A stretch of 51,679 bases of DNA from Flammeovirgaceae bacterium (GTDB taxonomy: Bacteria; Bacteroidota; Bacteroidia; Cytophagales; Cyclobacteriaceae), in contig JAIYCV010000032.1 of NCBI GenBank assembly GCA_027487845.1, positions 1 through 51,679 of the forward strand. Direction: 5' to 3'. The notes beneath the pieces were generated by a model, which was given only the letters and a program-made list of their open reading frames with translations, had not been told where the DNA came from and ran no database searches. Below, in pieces: positions 9,115-19,500 of this stretch. The translations under genes and the position numbers were made by a program. The first letter of the stretch is position 1. Every line of letters starts with the position of its first letter.

Positions 9115-11259
9115 TTATGCTGCAGGTGCCTCTTCCTTCTTTGCAGGGGGTTTTGGCAACAATACCTTTCTCGAAAGACGGAATTTACCCGTTTTTTTAT
9201 CTATTTCAACCAACTTAACTTTTACTTGTTCACCTACCTCCATCACGCCATCCATGTTTTCAAGCCGTTCCCATTTGATTTCGGAGATATGCAATAAACC
9301 ATCTTTACCCGCCATAAATTCAACAAATGCTCCAAAAGGCATAATCGATTTCACGATGCCGTCATATATTTCACCCACTTCAGGAATTGCCACAATCGCT
9401 TTAACGCGCTTCACGGCCGCATCCATCACTTGTTGATTGGTAGCAAAAATATTTACAACTCCCTTATTATTCGTTTCTTCTATAACAATGGTTGCCCCCG
9501 TGGTTTTCTGAATCTCCTGAACCACTTTTCCACCAGGACCAATTACAGCGCCTATCTGATCTTTTTCGATGACAATAGTATACGCTCTAGGGGTATGAGG
9601 TTTCAAATCAGGTTTAGGACCGGAGAGCGTTTTCTTCATCTCGTTTAGTATATGAAGTCTTCCCTCTTTTGCCTGGTCCAATGCTTCCTTCAGTACTTCA
9701 TACGTCAAGCCATCTACTTTCAAATCCATTTGGCAGGCGGTGATTCCTTTTTCGGTTCCTGTAACTTTAAAATCCATATCACCGAGGTGATCTTCGTCTC
9801 CCAAAATGTCTGAAAGAATGGCATACTTACCAGTCGAGCTATCAGAAATCATACCCATTGCAATTCCAGAAACGGGCGCAGTAACTTTAATGCCAGCATC
9901 CATAAGCGCAAGCGATCCGGCACAAACAGTTGCCATCGATGACGACCCATTTGATTCCAAAATGTCAGAAACAATGCGAATTGTGTACGGGTTCTCGTCT
10001 TGAGGCAATACATTCTTTAACGCTCTGTAAGCCAAATTGCCGTGGCCAACTTCTCGTCTTCCAACCCCTCGGTTCGGCTTTACTTCGCCCGTTGAAAAAC
10101 CAGGAAAATTGTAGTGAAGCATAAATTTAGATGTGCCATCAAACATAGCACCGTCAATCATTTGTTCGTCCAATTTTGTTCCCAACGTAACAGTGGTCAG
10201 CGACTGAGTCTCTCCTCTCGTAAAGATTGCTGATCCGTGCGCAGAGGGAAGATAATCGACTTCTGACCAGATAGACCTGATTTCCTTAGTTTTACGGCCA
10301 TCCAACCGAACTTTTTCGTTTAACACTAAATCTCTACACGCTTTTTTGTTTATATCCTTGTAATATTTCTTTACCAAGTCTTTATTAACTGCCGCATCGG
10401 CTGGAAGACTCGCTAAGTATTCTTTAAGAATGTTGCCAAAGTTTTCACCTCTCACTTTCTTATTTGCGATTTGCAACCTTGCTGATTCGTAGACTTTATC
10501 ATAAAGTAAGCGATGAAGTTCCTTTTTGAACTCTTCATCCTTTACTTCATGGTTATAAGTTCTTTTAACCGTTTTACCAACGGCCTCTGAAAGTTCAATC
10601 TGAATTTTGCATTGCGTTATTATTGCCTCGTGTGCGATTTTCAATGCCGCCAGCATGTCGTCTTCACTCACTTCTTTTGCCTCACCTTCCACCATCAAGA
10701 TATTTTCTATGGAGGCAGCAACAATTAAATCTAAGTCAGCTTTTTCTTTCTGTTCTAATGTCGGGTTGATGATATAGCTACCCTCCACTCGGGCAACTCG
10801 TACTTCAGAAATTGGGCCTTGAAATGGGATATCAGAAACCGACAGAGCAGCGGATGCTGCGAAAGCGGCCAATGCATCAGGTAACGCTCTTTCATCACCC
10901 GATATCAATTGAATTCCAACTTGCACATCTGCGTGATAATCATCTGGAAATAAGGGACGGATGGCCCTATCAATCAATCTACTTATCAGCACTTCATAGT
11001 CCGATAGTTTACCTTCTCGTCTCAAAAATCCGCCTGGAATTCTTCCTGTAGCGGCAAATTTTTCTTGGTAGTCAACTGACAATGGGAGGAAATCTGTCCC
11101 TTCTTTTGCATCTACATTTGCTACCACCGTGGCGAGTAACATAGTATTTCCCATTTTAAGTACCACCGATCCATCAGCTTGTGTAGCTAGTTTTCCAGTT
11201 TCAATGGTAATTTCTCTGCCATCGGGTAACAAGCAGCTTTTTGTAATTATTTTATTCAT
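9115..11259 (-). CDS. pnp: Polyribonucleotide nucleotidyltransferase (PNPase)
   Basis: PNPase degrades RNA 3' to 5' by phosphorolysis and can add tails in reverse. The 714 residues show the expected order: first RNase PH domain (early [17 protein letters not shown]), an all-helical linker, second RNase PH domain ([15 protein letters not shown]; catalytic region near [16 protein letters not shown]), a KH domain ([14 protein letters not shown], about 560) and a C-terminal S1 domain ([15 protein letters not shown], about 630). The tail is lysine, proline and alanine rich. It lies downstream of rpsO, the classic rpsO-pnp order, with a terminator and a leader hairpin between them. Confidence 0.98.
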   Translation of the reverse strand: MNKIITKSCLLPDGREITIETGKLATQADGSVVLKMGNTMLLATVVANVDAKEGTDFLPLSVDYQEKFAATGRIPGGFLRREGKLSDYEVLISRLIDRAIRPLFPDDYHADVQVGIQLISGDERALPDALAAFAASAALSVSDIPFQGPISEVRVARVEGSYIINPTLEQKEKADLDLIVAASIENILMVEGEAKEVSEDDMLAALKIAHEAIITQCKIQIELSEAVGKTVKRTYNHEVKDEEFKKELHRLLYDKVYESARLQIANKKVRGENFGNILKEYLASLPADAAVNKDLVKKYYKDINKKACRDLVLNEKVRLDGRKTKEIRSIWSEVDYLPSAHGSAIFTRGETQSLTTVTLGTKLDEQMIDGAMFDGTSKFMLHYNFPGFSTGEVKPNRGVGRREVGHGNLAYRALKNVLPQDENPYTIRIVSDILESNGSSSMATVCAGSLALMDAGIKVTAPVSGIAMGMISDSSTGKYAILSDILGDEDHLGDMDFKVTGTEKGITACQMDLKVDGLTYEVLKEALDQAKEGRLHILNEMKKTLSGPKPDLKPHTPRAYTIVIEKDQIGAVIGPGGKVVQEIQKTTGATIVIEETNNKGVVNIFATNQQVMDAAVKRVKAIVAIPEVGEIYDGIVKSIMPFGAFVEFMAGKDGLLHISEIKWERLENMDGVMEVGEQVKVKLVEIDKKTGKFRLSRKVLLPKPPAKKEEAPAA

Positions 11260-11273
11260 TATGTAAGTGGTTT

Positions 11274-11293
11274 AAACGGCCTACAGGCCGTTT
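11274..11293 (-). promoter_or_regulatory. Palindromic hairpin in the pnp leader
   Basis: AAACGGCCT and AGGCCGTTT form a perfect 9-base inverted repeat with a two-base centre (a stem of eight with a four-base loop in RNA). It is 15 bases upstream of the pnp ATG and is not followed by a T run. In enterobacteria the pnp leader hairpin is cut by RNase III and serves autoregulation; an equivalent role here is only inference. Confidence 0.5.
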
Positions 11294-11302
11294 TGATAAG
11301 GT

Positions 11303-11336
11303 GTAAAAACGAAAAGGGAACCTAGATTTGGTTCCC
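11303..11336 (-). terminator. Intrinsic terminator after rpsO
   Basis: Minus-strand GGGAACC-AAATCTA-GGTTCCC (11336-11316) is a perfect seven-base stem followed by TTTTCGTTTTT (11315-11305). It lies 20 bases after the rpsO stop and may allow partial read-through into pnp, which has no obvious promoter of its own. Confidence 0.8.
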
Positions 11337-11356
11337 GTCCGTTTGTTGTTACTGCA

Positions 11357-11632
11357 TTATTTTCTTAGCTCCAATTCCGCTAGAATGGCACGATACCTAC
11401 CTATATCGTTGTTCATCAAATAATTTAGTAGTTTTTTTCTTTTACCAACAAGCTTTAAAAGGCCTTGCTGCGTTGAGAAGTCTTTACGGAACGTTTTCAA
11501 ATGAGCCGTTAAGCTATTGATCCGGAAAGTAAATAGTGCAATTTGTGATTCAGGTGATCCTGTATCGGTTTTTGTTTTTGCAAACCCATGTTTGCTAAAA
11601 AGTTCTTGTTTTTTTTCGGAATTCAAATACAT
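11357..11632 (-). CDS. rpsO: 30S ribosomal protein S15
   Basis: S15 binds the central domain of 16S rRNA early in 30S assembly. The 91-residue length and the conserved motifs DTGSPESQIA, RINSLTAHLKTF, DFSTQQGLLKLVGKRKKLLNYL and the closing RYRAILAELELRK leave little doubt. It lies between an LptF-type permease and pnp and has its own promoter overlapping the end of the permease gene. Confidence 0.99.
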   Translation of the reverse strand: MYLNSEKKQELFSKHGFAKTKTDTGSPESQIALFTFRINSLTAHLKTFRKDFSTQQGLLKLVGKRKKLLNYLMNNDIGRYRAILAELELRK

Positions 11633-11665
11633 CGGTGAGTTGTTTCTTTTTCGTCAATTAATCCG

Positions 11666-11695
11666 CAAAACTATTAGATTTAATTCAAATCACAA
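11666..11695 (-). promoter_or_regulatory. Promoter of rpsO
   Basis: Minus-strand TTG (11695-11693), 19 bases, TAGTTTTG (11673-11666): full consensus match. The predicted start is near 11661, giving a leader of about 30 bases. The element overlaps the last codons of the upstream permease gene. Confidence 0.65.
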
Positions 11696-13267
11696 CCCAT
11701 TTTCTGCGTTTACTTTCATTAATTTTTTCTTTTCGAGCCAAATTTTGATTTTATCCCAAATTACAAGGTAAAAATCGGCTTCAAATAGCCTCACATCCTG
11801 TCTCGCCTGACGTAAAAAAATGAACCCAATGCCCAATAGAATAAAGTCGGCCATCCATACCCCAGCCGAAACAGGCATAACGCCTCTGTTACCCCATTTT
11901 TCACCAAGTATGCCAAGCACATAAAAAACGATGAAAAACAGAATGGAAATTAAAACAGGGATTCCTAGCCCTCCTCTTTTTATAATGGCGCCAAGAGGAG
12001 CTCCGATCAAGAACATAACAATGCAAGCCAAGGAATTCGAAAAAATCTTATTCCATTGGGTTTGATGAATTTTAAATTGAGAATCAATCTCCTTGATCTG
12101 GGAGTTGAAATTAAGCAATTGACTTTTAACTAACCTAGCCCTGCTTAATGCAGACGTAGCCTCGATTGCGGCTGCGGGTGCTCTAAAAAGACTATCTGAA
12201 AATGATTTCGTCTTTACACTTACGATGAAATTTTTTGGAGTATAGAATGGTTTCTCGGGGTTGACCGTTTGCGAGCCATTCGTGAATTTAGCTTTTTGGA
12301 GCGAATCTTTTTTTACTTTAAATACTTCCAACGCTTCTGGGAGCTTCAATGTATCTTTTTTTAAATGATAGTTAAAGAGTTGATTTTGAGTATTGTAAAT
12401 TTCAAGCTCGTGACCTAAAATTTGCTGGCTCAGAGAATCCATATCAAACTCCAACTCATTTACATTTCTCATAATGCGATTGCCTTGAAAAAATTTTTTA
12501 TCCGTGTTGTTCATGTTGAACGAGGAGAGATCAAACACTACTTGCATTTTTTTGAACTGGGTTTTTCGCAGGTCTTGGTCCTGCCCATTGCTTAATCCTT
12601 TTTCTGCATTACCCCCTTCAGCATATTCAAATCCGTTAAACAATTCGAGTTTCAGATATTGATTATTCATGATCGTGTACATCTTACCTGAATCGGCCAT
12701 AATCACTTTCTTATTGCCTGCAATTCCACGATGATCGTAAATTAGAACGCCCATTAGGGATTTCCCATCAGGAAGTCTATCATTTACTTTTATACTAATG
12801 TCGGGGATACCGGAATAAAATGCACCTTCTTTTAAATCGAGAGCTGGCTTCTTTTGTTTAATATCATAAAGCAGGCTGTAAGCTTCAAGCGCAGCTTTTG
12901 GAACAAGATAATTATTCGCTAAAAAAGCGAAACCCGTCAACAATAATACCACAACAAAAATTGGTGCCAGTGTTCTTGTCAACGATATTCCCAGACTCTT
13001 AATTGCTGTGAGTTCAAAATACTCACCCAAGTTTCCGAAAGTGATTAAGGAAGATAATAAGATCGCCAAGGGTAAAGCAACAGGTGTCATGAAAATGGAG
13101 AAGTAGAAAAGAAGTGTACCCAGCGTAGCCCATCCCAAATCTTTGCCAATAATATCATCAAAATACTTTAGCATATGCTGGGTAAGAAGGATGAACACCA
13201 CTACTAAAAACGTGAGGACAAAGGGGCCTAAAAAAGAGGAGAGTATAAACTTATCTATTTTCTTCAT
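11690..13267 (-). CDS. LptF/LptG family permease
   Basis: A 525-residue inner-membrane protein of the YjgP/YjgQ (LptF/LptG) family, part of the LptB2FGC complex that extracts lipopolysaccharide from the inner membrane. Three membrane segments lie in the first 120 residues (about 10-32, 50-75, 100-120), a large periplasmic beta-jellyroll domain covers about 130-410, and three more segments follow (about 425-445, 450-470, 480-500). The family motif FGNLGEYFELTAIKSLGIS is present. Which of LptF or LptG it is cannot be decided by eye. It is longer than the enterobacterial proteins because of an enlarged periplasmic part, usual in Bacteroidota. Confidence 0.92.
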   Translation of the reverse strand: MKKIDKFILSSFLGPFVLTFLVVVFILLTQHMLKYFDDIIGKDLGWATLGTLLFYFSIFMTPVALPLAILLSSLITFGNLGEYFELTAIKSLGISLTRTLAPIFVVVLLLTGFAFLANNYLVPKAALEAYSLLYDIKQKKPALDLKEGAFYSGIPDISIKVNDRLPDGKSLMGVLIYDHRGIAGNKKVIMADSGKMYTIMNNQYLKLELFNGFEYAEGGNAEKGLSNGQDQDLRKTQFKKMQVVFDLSSFNMNNTDKKFFQGNRIMRNVNELEFDMDSLSQQILGHELEIYNTQNQLFNYHLKKDTLKLPEALEVFKVKKDSLQKAKFTNGSQTVNPEKPFYTPKNFIVSVKTKSFSDSLFRAPAAAIEATSALSRARLVKSQLLNFNSQIKEIDSQFKIHQTQWNKIFSNSLACIVMFLIGAPLGAIIKRGGLGIPVLISILFFIVFYVLGILGEKWGNRGVMPVSAGVWMADFILLGIGFIFLRQARQDVRLFEADFYLVIWDKIKIWLEKKKLMKVNAENGL

Positions 13268-13289
13268 TCTGTGCCTATCAAATAAAACT

Positions 13290-13322
13290 CAAAAGTAGCA
13301 CTTCAAAAATGAAGCCAGCAAA
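13290..13322 (-). promoter_or_regulatory. Promoter of the LptF/LptG permease
   Basis: Minus-strand TTTG (13322-13319), 21 bases, TACTTTTG (13297-13290) matches the consensus. The transcription start would be near 13285, about 17 bases before the ATG. Confidence 0.6.
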
Positions 13323-13341
13323 TTTTCTTTTGCACCCTGTT

Positions 13342-13349
13342 TACTTTCG
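13342..13349 (+). promoter_or_regulatory. Probable -7 element for the 13378 gene
   Basis: TACTTTCG matches TAnnTTTG at seven of eight positions; the -33 region is T-rich without a clear TTTG. It lies 28 bases ahead of the ATG at 13378 and would fall inside the gene if the upstream ATG at 13309 were used. Confidence 0.4.
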
Positions 13350-13377
13350 CTTATCTTTTCCCCCTAATTTAGCTTCA

Positions 13378-16300
13378 ATGAAATCGATTCTTCCAGCTCT
13401 GTTTTGCTTCATCGCATATTTGACATTTTCGCAACCTGCTAAGCCGACTACACCTGTAACTCCTGCGCTTGCATCACAGTTTGAAGTTTTGAAATACCGA
13501 AACATTGGCCCGACCCGAGGCGGCAGATCTACAGCCGTGGCCGGGATACCATCCAAGCCCAACACATTCTTGATGGGAACAACCGGGGGCGGTGTATGGA
13601 AAACCGATGATGCTGGAACTAGTTGGTCTGTTATTTCGGATGGGTTCTTCAAGGTTGGCTCGATAGGGTCTATCCGGGTGGCTCCCTCCGACCCTAACGT
13701 AATTTATGTAGGAACAGGATCAGCTGATCCTCGGGGCAACGTTTCAATTGGAAAGGGAATTTACAAATCCACGGATGCCGGCACTTCTTGGTCGCCCGTT
13801 GGCCTGGAGAAAGGAGGACAAATTGGTCGAATAGAAATTCATCCCCGTAATCCTGATTTAGTATTTGCAGCCGTGCTTGGAAATCCTTTTGGTGCGAATC
13901 CAGAGCGTGGAGTCTATAGAAGTAAGGACGGAGGAAAGAATTGGGAGAAGGTTCTTTTTGTGAACGATAAAACGGGAGCCATGGATTTGGTAATGGATCC
14001 AAACAACCCGAGAATTTTGTTTGCAGGCATGTGGCAGGTTCAGCGCAAGCCATGGACATTAATTGATGGCGGCCCCGATGGAGGAGTGTATCAATCAAAA
14101 GATGGTGGCGATAGTTGGACGAAACTGGAAAGTGGTTTGCCTACTGGAATACTTGGCAAAATTGGAATTGCAATTTCGCCAGCCAATTCTCAACGGGTAT
14201 GGGTGTTAGTAGAAACCCCTGACGATGCAAAAGGTGGACTGTATCGATCGGACGATGGTGGAAAGGCGTTTACAAGAATTAGTGGAGATCGCGAGCTTCG
14301 CACTCGTCATTGGTACTACACCCATGTTTTTGCAGACCCAAAAGATGAAGAAACGGTTTATGTCAATAATGTTAACTTTTGGAAGTCGACAGATGGAGGG
14401 AAAAATTTTAATCGAATCAGAGTACCTCATGGGGATAACCACGACCTGTGGATTAATCCAGATAATACAAAAATTATGATTCATAGCAACGATGGTGGTG
14501 CCTGTATTACTTTAAATGGTGGAGAAACCTGGTCTACTGAATTTAATCAACCTACATCAGAGTTCTATCGTGTCGAGGTGGATAACGCCTTTCCCTATCG
14601 CGTATACGGCTCTCAGCAAGACAACAGCAGTATTTCAGTGACCAGTGCTCCACGAGGCGGCAGCTCGCCACTTATGGACTGGATCACGTGGGGCGGAGAA
14701 AGCGGCCATGTGGCGGTCGATCCGAAAGATCCATCGGTCATTTATTCAGGGAATTACTCGGGAGAGTTGTATCGTTACGATCAAAAAAATGGCCACAATA
14801 GAATTGTTACGCACTATCCGCAATTGCATGATGGCTTGCCGTTGTACGAAGTGAAATATCGATACCAATGGAATGCGCCCCTCACTTTTTCTCCGCACGA
14901 CCCTAAAGTACTGTATCATTGCTCGCAGTATGTTCATAAAACATTGGATGGTGGACAAACTTGGACGGTGATCAGTCCTGACCTAACACTCAATAAAAAG
15001 GAATATCAAGAAATACCGGGAGGCCCGGTTCAACATGATTATACGGGCGTAGAGAATTACAATACCATTTTTGCTTTTGAAGAATCACCTCTTGAGCCCG
15101 GAGTTTTATGGGCAGGCTCTGACGATGGCTTGGTGCATATTAGCTTGGATGCTGGTAAAAACTGGAAGAACGTGACTCCTGCTGGTTTACCGCCATTGGC
15201 CACCGTTAATTCAATTGACCCATCGCAATTCAAAAAAGGGAAAGCGTTTGTGACCGTTCAGAACTACCGTTTAAATGACTTTAAACCCTACGTCTTTAAG
15301 ACGGAAGACTATGGCAAAACGTGGATATCAATTACAAGTGAAATTCCATTAGATTTCACGACCCGAGTAGTGAGAGAAAACCCGCTGCGCGAAGGCATGC
15401 TTTTCTGTGGTACAGAATTCGGAATGTACCTCTCGCTGGACGATGGTAAAACCTGGAATGAGTTTCAACTCAACTTACCCCGTGTGCCCATCACCGATTT
15501 GCTTTTTAAAAACAATGACTTAGTGATTGCCACCCAAGGAAGAGCCTTTTGGATTTTAGATGACCTCTCTCCTATCAATCAATGGAAAACGGAAGTCGCT
15601 CAAAGCAAAATTACGCTCTTCGCTCCGCAAAAAGCGTATCGTACTCAACATTACGGCTTCGGTGGAAACAGTGCGCCAGAGCCAGCTCCGCATGGAGTCA
15701 ATTCATTCGTTTATTTGAAAGACAAGCCCGATACATCGAAAGTTTTACGCGTAGAATTTCTAACAGAAAAAGGCATTGTCTTAAAAGTATTTTCAACAAA
15801 AGCTGACGTTACAAAGCATGAGCAGAAATTAGAAGCAAAAACCGGTTTGAACAAAATAAATTGGGATTTAGCCGAGCCGAATCCAGAAGTTACAGAAGGA
15901 GCAGTTATGTCGTATGGAAATCCGGAAAGTCCGACCATGCCGACAGGAAAGTACCAAGTAAAACTTTCGTATGATAACACAATACAAACTCAGCTTTTTG
16001 AAGTGGATAAAGATCCTCGTTGGACAGCCACCAATGACGACCTGCAAGCGCAATATGATCTTGCCCAGAAGGTAGTTGATGAGTTTAATGCCACTCATAA
16101 AGTGATACGGAAAATTAGATCAGCCAAATCTCAAATTGCTTTGTTGTTAGAACGTGCAAAGAAGGCTGGAAAAGAAGCGTCAGTAAAAAAACAAGCGGAT
16201 GAACTTATAAAAAAACTAAACGCTCTGGAAGATAAACTGATTCAAACAAAAAATAAAGCGGGGCAAGACCCCATCAACTATCCTCCAAAATTTGACGAGC

Positions 16301-16503
16301 AATTAAACTACCTATTGGCAATTATTAACGGACAAGATGCCAAACCAACACAGGGTTGCTACGATTTGTATAACGATTTGAAGAAGCTATCAGATATTTA
16401 TCAAACCGAAGCTAAATCGCTTTATGATAACGAGATAAAGAGTTTTAACGAATTGATTTTGAAGGAAGGGTTAGGAGGCATTTTAACGGAAGGTATTAAG
16501 TAA
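13378..16503 (+). CDS. Secreted VPS10/BNR-repeat beta-propeller protein
   Basis: From ATG 13378 the product is 1041 residues with a signal peptide (MKSILPALFCFIAYLTFSQ). The frame is open to an ATG at 13309, but that would bury the signal peptide and overlap a likely promoter. The body has many Asp-box repeats (for example VYRSKDGGKNWEKV, KSTDGGKNF, HKTLDGGQTW, LSLDDGKTWNEF) as in sortilin/VPS10 and glycosyl-hydrolase-like propellers, expected as two propellers over residues about 30-720. A beta domain with GLNKINWDL follows, then a charged helical tail. Proteins of this type are common in Bacteroidota and usually annotated as glycosyl hydrolases without proof. No T9SS sorting tail is seen, so it may stay periplasmic. 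Confidence 0.9.
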   Translation: MKSILPALFCFIAYLTFSQPAKPTTPVTPALASQFEVLKYRNIGPTRGGRSTAVAGIPSKPNTFLMGTTGGGVWKTDDAGTSWSVISDGFFKVGSIGSIRVAPSDPNVIYVGTGSADPRGNVSIGKGIYKSTDAGTSWSPVGLEKGGQIGRIEIHPRNPDLVFAAVLGNPFGANPERGVYRSKDGGKNWEKVLFVNDKTGAMDLVMDPNNPRILFAGMWQVQRKPWTLIDGGPDGGVYQSKDGGDSWTKLESGLPTGILGKIGIAISPANSQRVWVLVETPDDAKGGLYRSDDGGKAFTRISGDRELRTRHWYYTHVFADPKDEETVYVNNVNFWKSTDGGKNFNRIRVPHGDNHDLWINPDNTKIMIHSNDGGACITLNGGETWSTEFNQPTSEFYRVEVDNAFPYRVYGSQQDNSSISVTSAPRGGSSPLMDWITWGGESGHVAVDPKDPSVIYSGNYSGELYRYDQKNGHNRIVTHYPQLHDGLPLYEVKYRYQWNAPLTFSPHDPKVLYHCSQYVHKTLDGGQTWTVISPDLTLNKKEYQEIPGGPVQHDYTGVENYNTIFAFEESPLEPGVLWAGSDDGLVHISLDAGKNWKNVTPAGLPPLATVNSIDPSQFKKGKAFVTVQNYRLNDFKPYVFKTEDYGKTWISITSEIPLDFTTRVVRENPLREGMLFCGTEFGMYLSLDDGKTWNEFQLNLPRVPITDLLFKNNDLVIATQGRAFWILDDLSPINQWKTEVAQSKITLFAPQKAYRTQHYGFGGNSAPEPAPHGVNSFVYLKDKPDTSKVLRVEFLTEKGIVLKVFSTKADVTKHEQKLEAKTGLNKINWDLAEPNPEVTEGAVMSYGNPESPTMPTGKYQVKLSYDNTIQTQLFEVDKDPRWTATNDDLQAQYDLAQKVVDEFNATHKVIRKIRSAKSQIALLLERAKKAGKEASVKKQADELIKKLNALEDKLIQTKNKAGQDPINYPPKFDEQLNYLLAIINGQDAKPTQGCYDLYNDLKKLSDIYQTEAKSLYDNEIKSFNELILKEGLGGILTEGIK

Positions 16504-16540
16504 CTTTTTTTAACAAGTCGCTCGATTTAATTCCTTTGCT

Positions 16541-19500
16541 ATGAGAAAAGTAAAAATTATTGGTAGCAAAACCTTTTGGATTATTCTGTGCACAGTTATT
16601 GGCTTCAGCATTCGGCAGGCTATTGGGCAACCGACTAGGAGTATAAAGGGCATGGTAATAGATGGATCAACTAATCAGCCCATCCCGTTTGCAAATGTCT
16701 TTCTTGATGGAACTACGAAAGGAACCTCGACCGATACAACCGGATATTTTACTTTAACGAAAATTCCGATCGGCAAATATCAATTAATTGTTAGTTCCTT
16801 GGGTTATAAATCAGAATCCAAGGAAATAATCATCAATCCACTAACAGAACTCCAAGTAAAAATTTTCCTAAACTCGCAAGACTTTGCATTAAACGAAATT
16901 TCAGTAAAAGGAAAGAGAGACCGAAACTGGCGAAAAGATTTTGATGAATTCAAAATAAAATTCGTTGGTCCATCCGAAGAGGCAACTATTTTAAATCCGC
17001 AGGAATTATTGTTTGACCGAACAATCGAGGGATTAAGGGTCACTGCGTCAAAGCCTATTTTAATAGACAACCGTTTATTAGGATATCGACTTGAAGTTAC
17101 TCTAAAAGACTTCTACGCTTATTCAAAAATTAATTCGATTGATTATTCGGCATGGATTCGTTTTGACACCCTCATAGCGCGAAGTAAGCAAGAGGCTATC
17201 CATTGGCAAAGAAGCAGGGTGAAGGCTTATCGTGGCTCCGAAACACACCTATTCAAATCAATTTTGGAAGAACGAGTTGAAGAAGAAGGATTTAAGATAA
17301 TCGATTCCAAAGCTTTTACTGTTTTTAATCCCAATCAATTGTTAAATCTAACATTAAATTCATTCCAGAGAGAATTGGAAATTGCATCTATGGCAAAAGC
17401 ATTAATGGACGACAGGTTAAAATCAATTAGAAATGCAACCTTAATAATCAATAAATCCAAAGATGATTTGCGCATACTTCCTAAGGACGTGTATAGGATT
17501 ATTTATTACAACAAAATTGTTCCGAACGCATACAGAAGTGTACCCGGATTTCAATTCCCATTATCTTACTTAGATGTGCCCCAAGAAGGTATTCCCGTCT
17601 GGCCAAATGGACAACCTAAATTACCTATTAATTACAAAAGGGGTGGTTATTTTAGCATGATTCGAATAGACCAACAGCTCCCGTTTGATTACGATCCAAT
17701 CACTGAAGAAGCCAAATCGATATTAGCGATGCATACAGAATTAGCTGACTTACAAGGTATAGTTCGCGACTCCGCAACAAATAAACCTTTGGCTGGAGTT
17801 GTAGTTTTCATTAATAATGGAATGAGGCAATGCACAACAAACCGATGGGGGCAGTTCAAATTAGGCAATCTGGAACCCGGGCCTTATACACTTGGATTTT
17901 ATCTTCCGGAAAAAAAGCCTATCAAATTGAGGGTAAATGCGCAACCTAACGCTACCGCATCAAATCAATTTACGATTTCATTGGCCGATCAAAAAATCAC
18001 CAGGGAATATCCAATAGCTCCAAGATTTCCGGTCAATTCGGAATGGGACATCCTAAGTCATTATTTTCAAACGGAGTTAATTGAGTCAAAATTTACTGAG
18101 CTAACTCATATTACAAACTTAGAAGACTTAAGATTTGCCATAGATAAAAAGAATGTTTATGTGCAGTCTATAAACCCAATTGTTGTAGAAGATGCCACGC
18201 TAGGCTATAGATGGATAATCCATTTAAATAGTGCCACTCTAAAGGAGAGATCCTCGCAATACAAACTAGTCGATTTTAGCGGGTTGGTCAAGATGGACAC
18301 ACTCCCATCGAAAAATAAAAATATTCGAAGAATTAGGTTTGCAAGGCAATATGAATATTTACAGGGCACCTGGAAACATATTGTAAATAGCATGGTTGAT
18401 GGCTCAGCGCTAGAAAATGGCTATAAGTTTTTTATCTATCAACCAAGTGTAAGAGCAAAGAAACGACCTGTATTCAAAAAAATTACCAGCAAACAGCTCA
18501 ACGAATTGAGACCTGATTCGATTTTGAGCGTGATTGATAATGAAGTTTATTTAAGGATTCCCAAAGGTCTAGAGCTTCATAATACGGCAACAAATGGAAG
18601 GCCAAAATATTATAGGCGCTACCGAAAACAAATCATTAGACTAGTATCAAAGATCGAGGAAGTTAATCTACCTAAAAATGGTGGACTACCATCACAACTT
18701 ACCTTATTAAATTATAAGCCCCCCATCTTAAGTAAAATTCCTGATGATTTTTTTGATCCTTTAGCTTCACCAACTGACTCTCGTGTACTTACACTAATCA
18801 GGGACGCAAATTTAAAGCAGATAAAAAATTGGCGGGAAAAAGTATATGTTAATACAGATAAAAGCTGGTACCGTTCGCAAGATACTATCTGGTTTAAAGC
18901 ATATATGAAATATACGAACAGACAATACCAAGATTCTTTAAGCAACGTCTTGCACGTTGAATTAATTTCATCTGACCAGAAAGTTATCCGGCAATCTTAT
19001 TGCAAAATTGAAAATGGGGAAACCCAAGGGGGAATAGTGATCCCCAAAGACGAAACAGGAAATTGCTATTTGAGAGCTTATACAACTTGGATGAAAAATT
19101 TTGGCGAAGAGTTTGTGAAGTCATTGCCAATACTAAATGCAGACAGCCTAACTATAGTAGGCGACAACGGAAATAGTTCTGATGTGATTCCGAAAAATTG
19201 CATATTAGCACTTAAGCAAGAAAATGAACTTACTGAGAATTACTCGTTGAAATTATCTCTGGGAACAGAAGCCAAAAATCATTCCTTATCCATTTCAATT
19301 GTAGACATTTCACGTTTTCCTAATATTTCTGAATCCCAAACTATTCAAACATTTGATAACTCTTTCAAAGCGGATGGATCAAAGCTATTGAGGATTTCCA
19401 ATCCGATGGAGAAAGGGGTGAGCTATTCCGGTAAAATACTCCAACGCGATCCTACATCGAAAGACACCCTCATCGTAAAAGGCTACGCTAAAAATTTAAA

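Noticed and set aside
13309..13377. Upstream start for the VPS10/BNR protein
   Set aside because: It would put 23 polar residues before a clear signal peptide and overlap a likely promoter box, so ATG 13378 was used.
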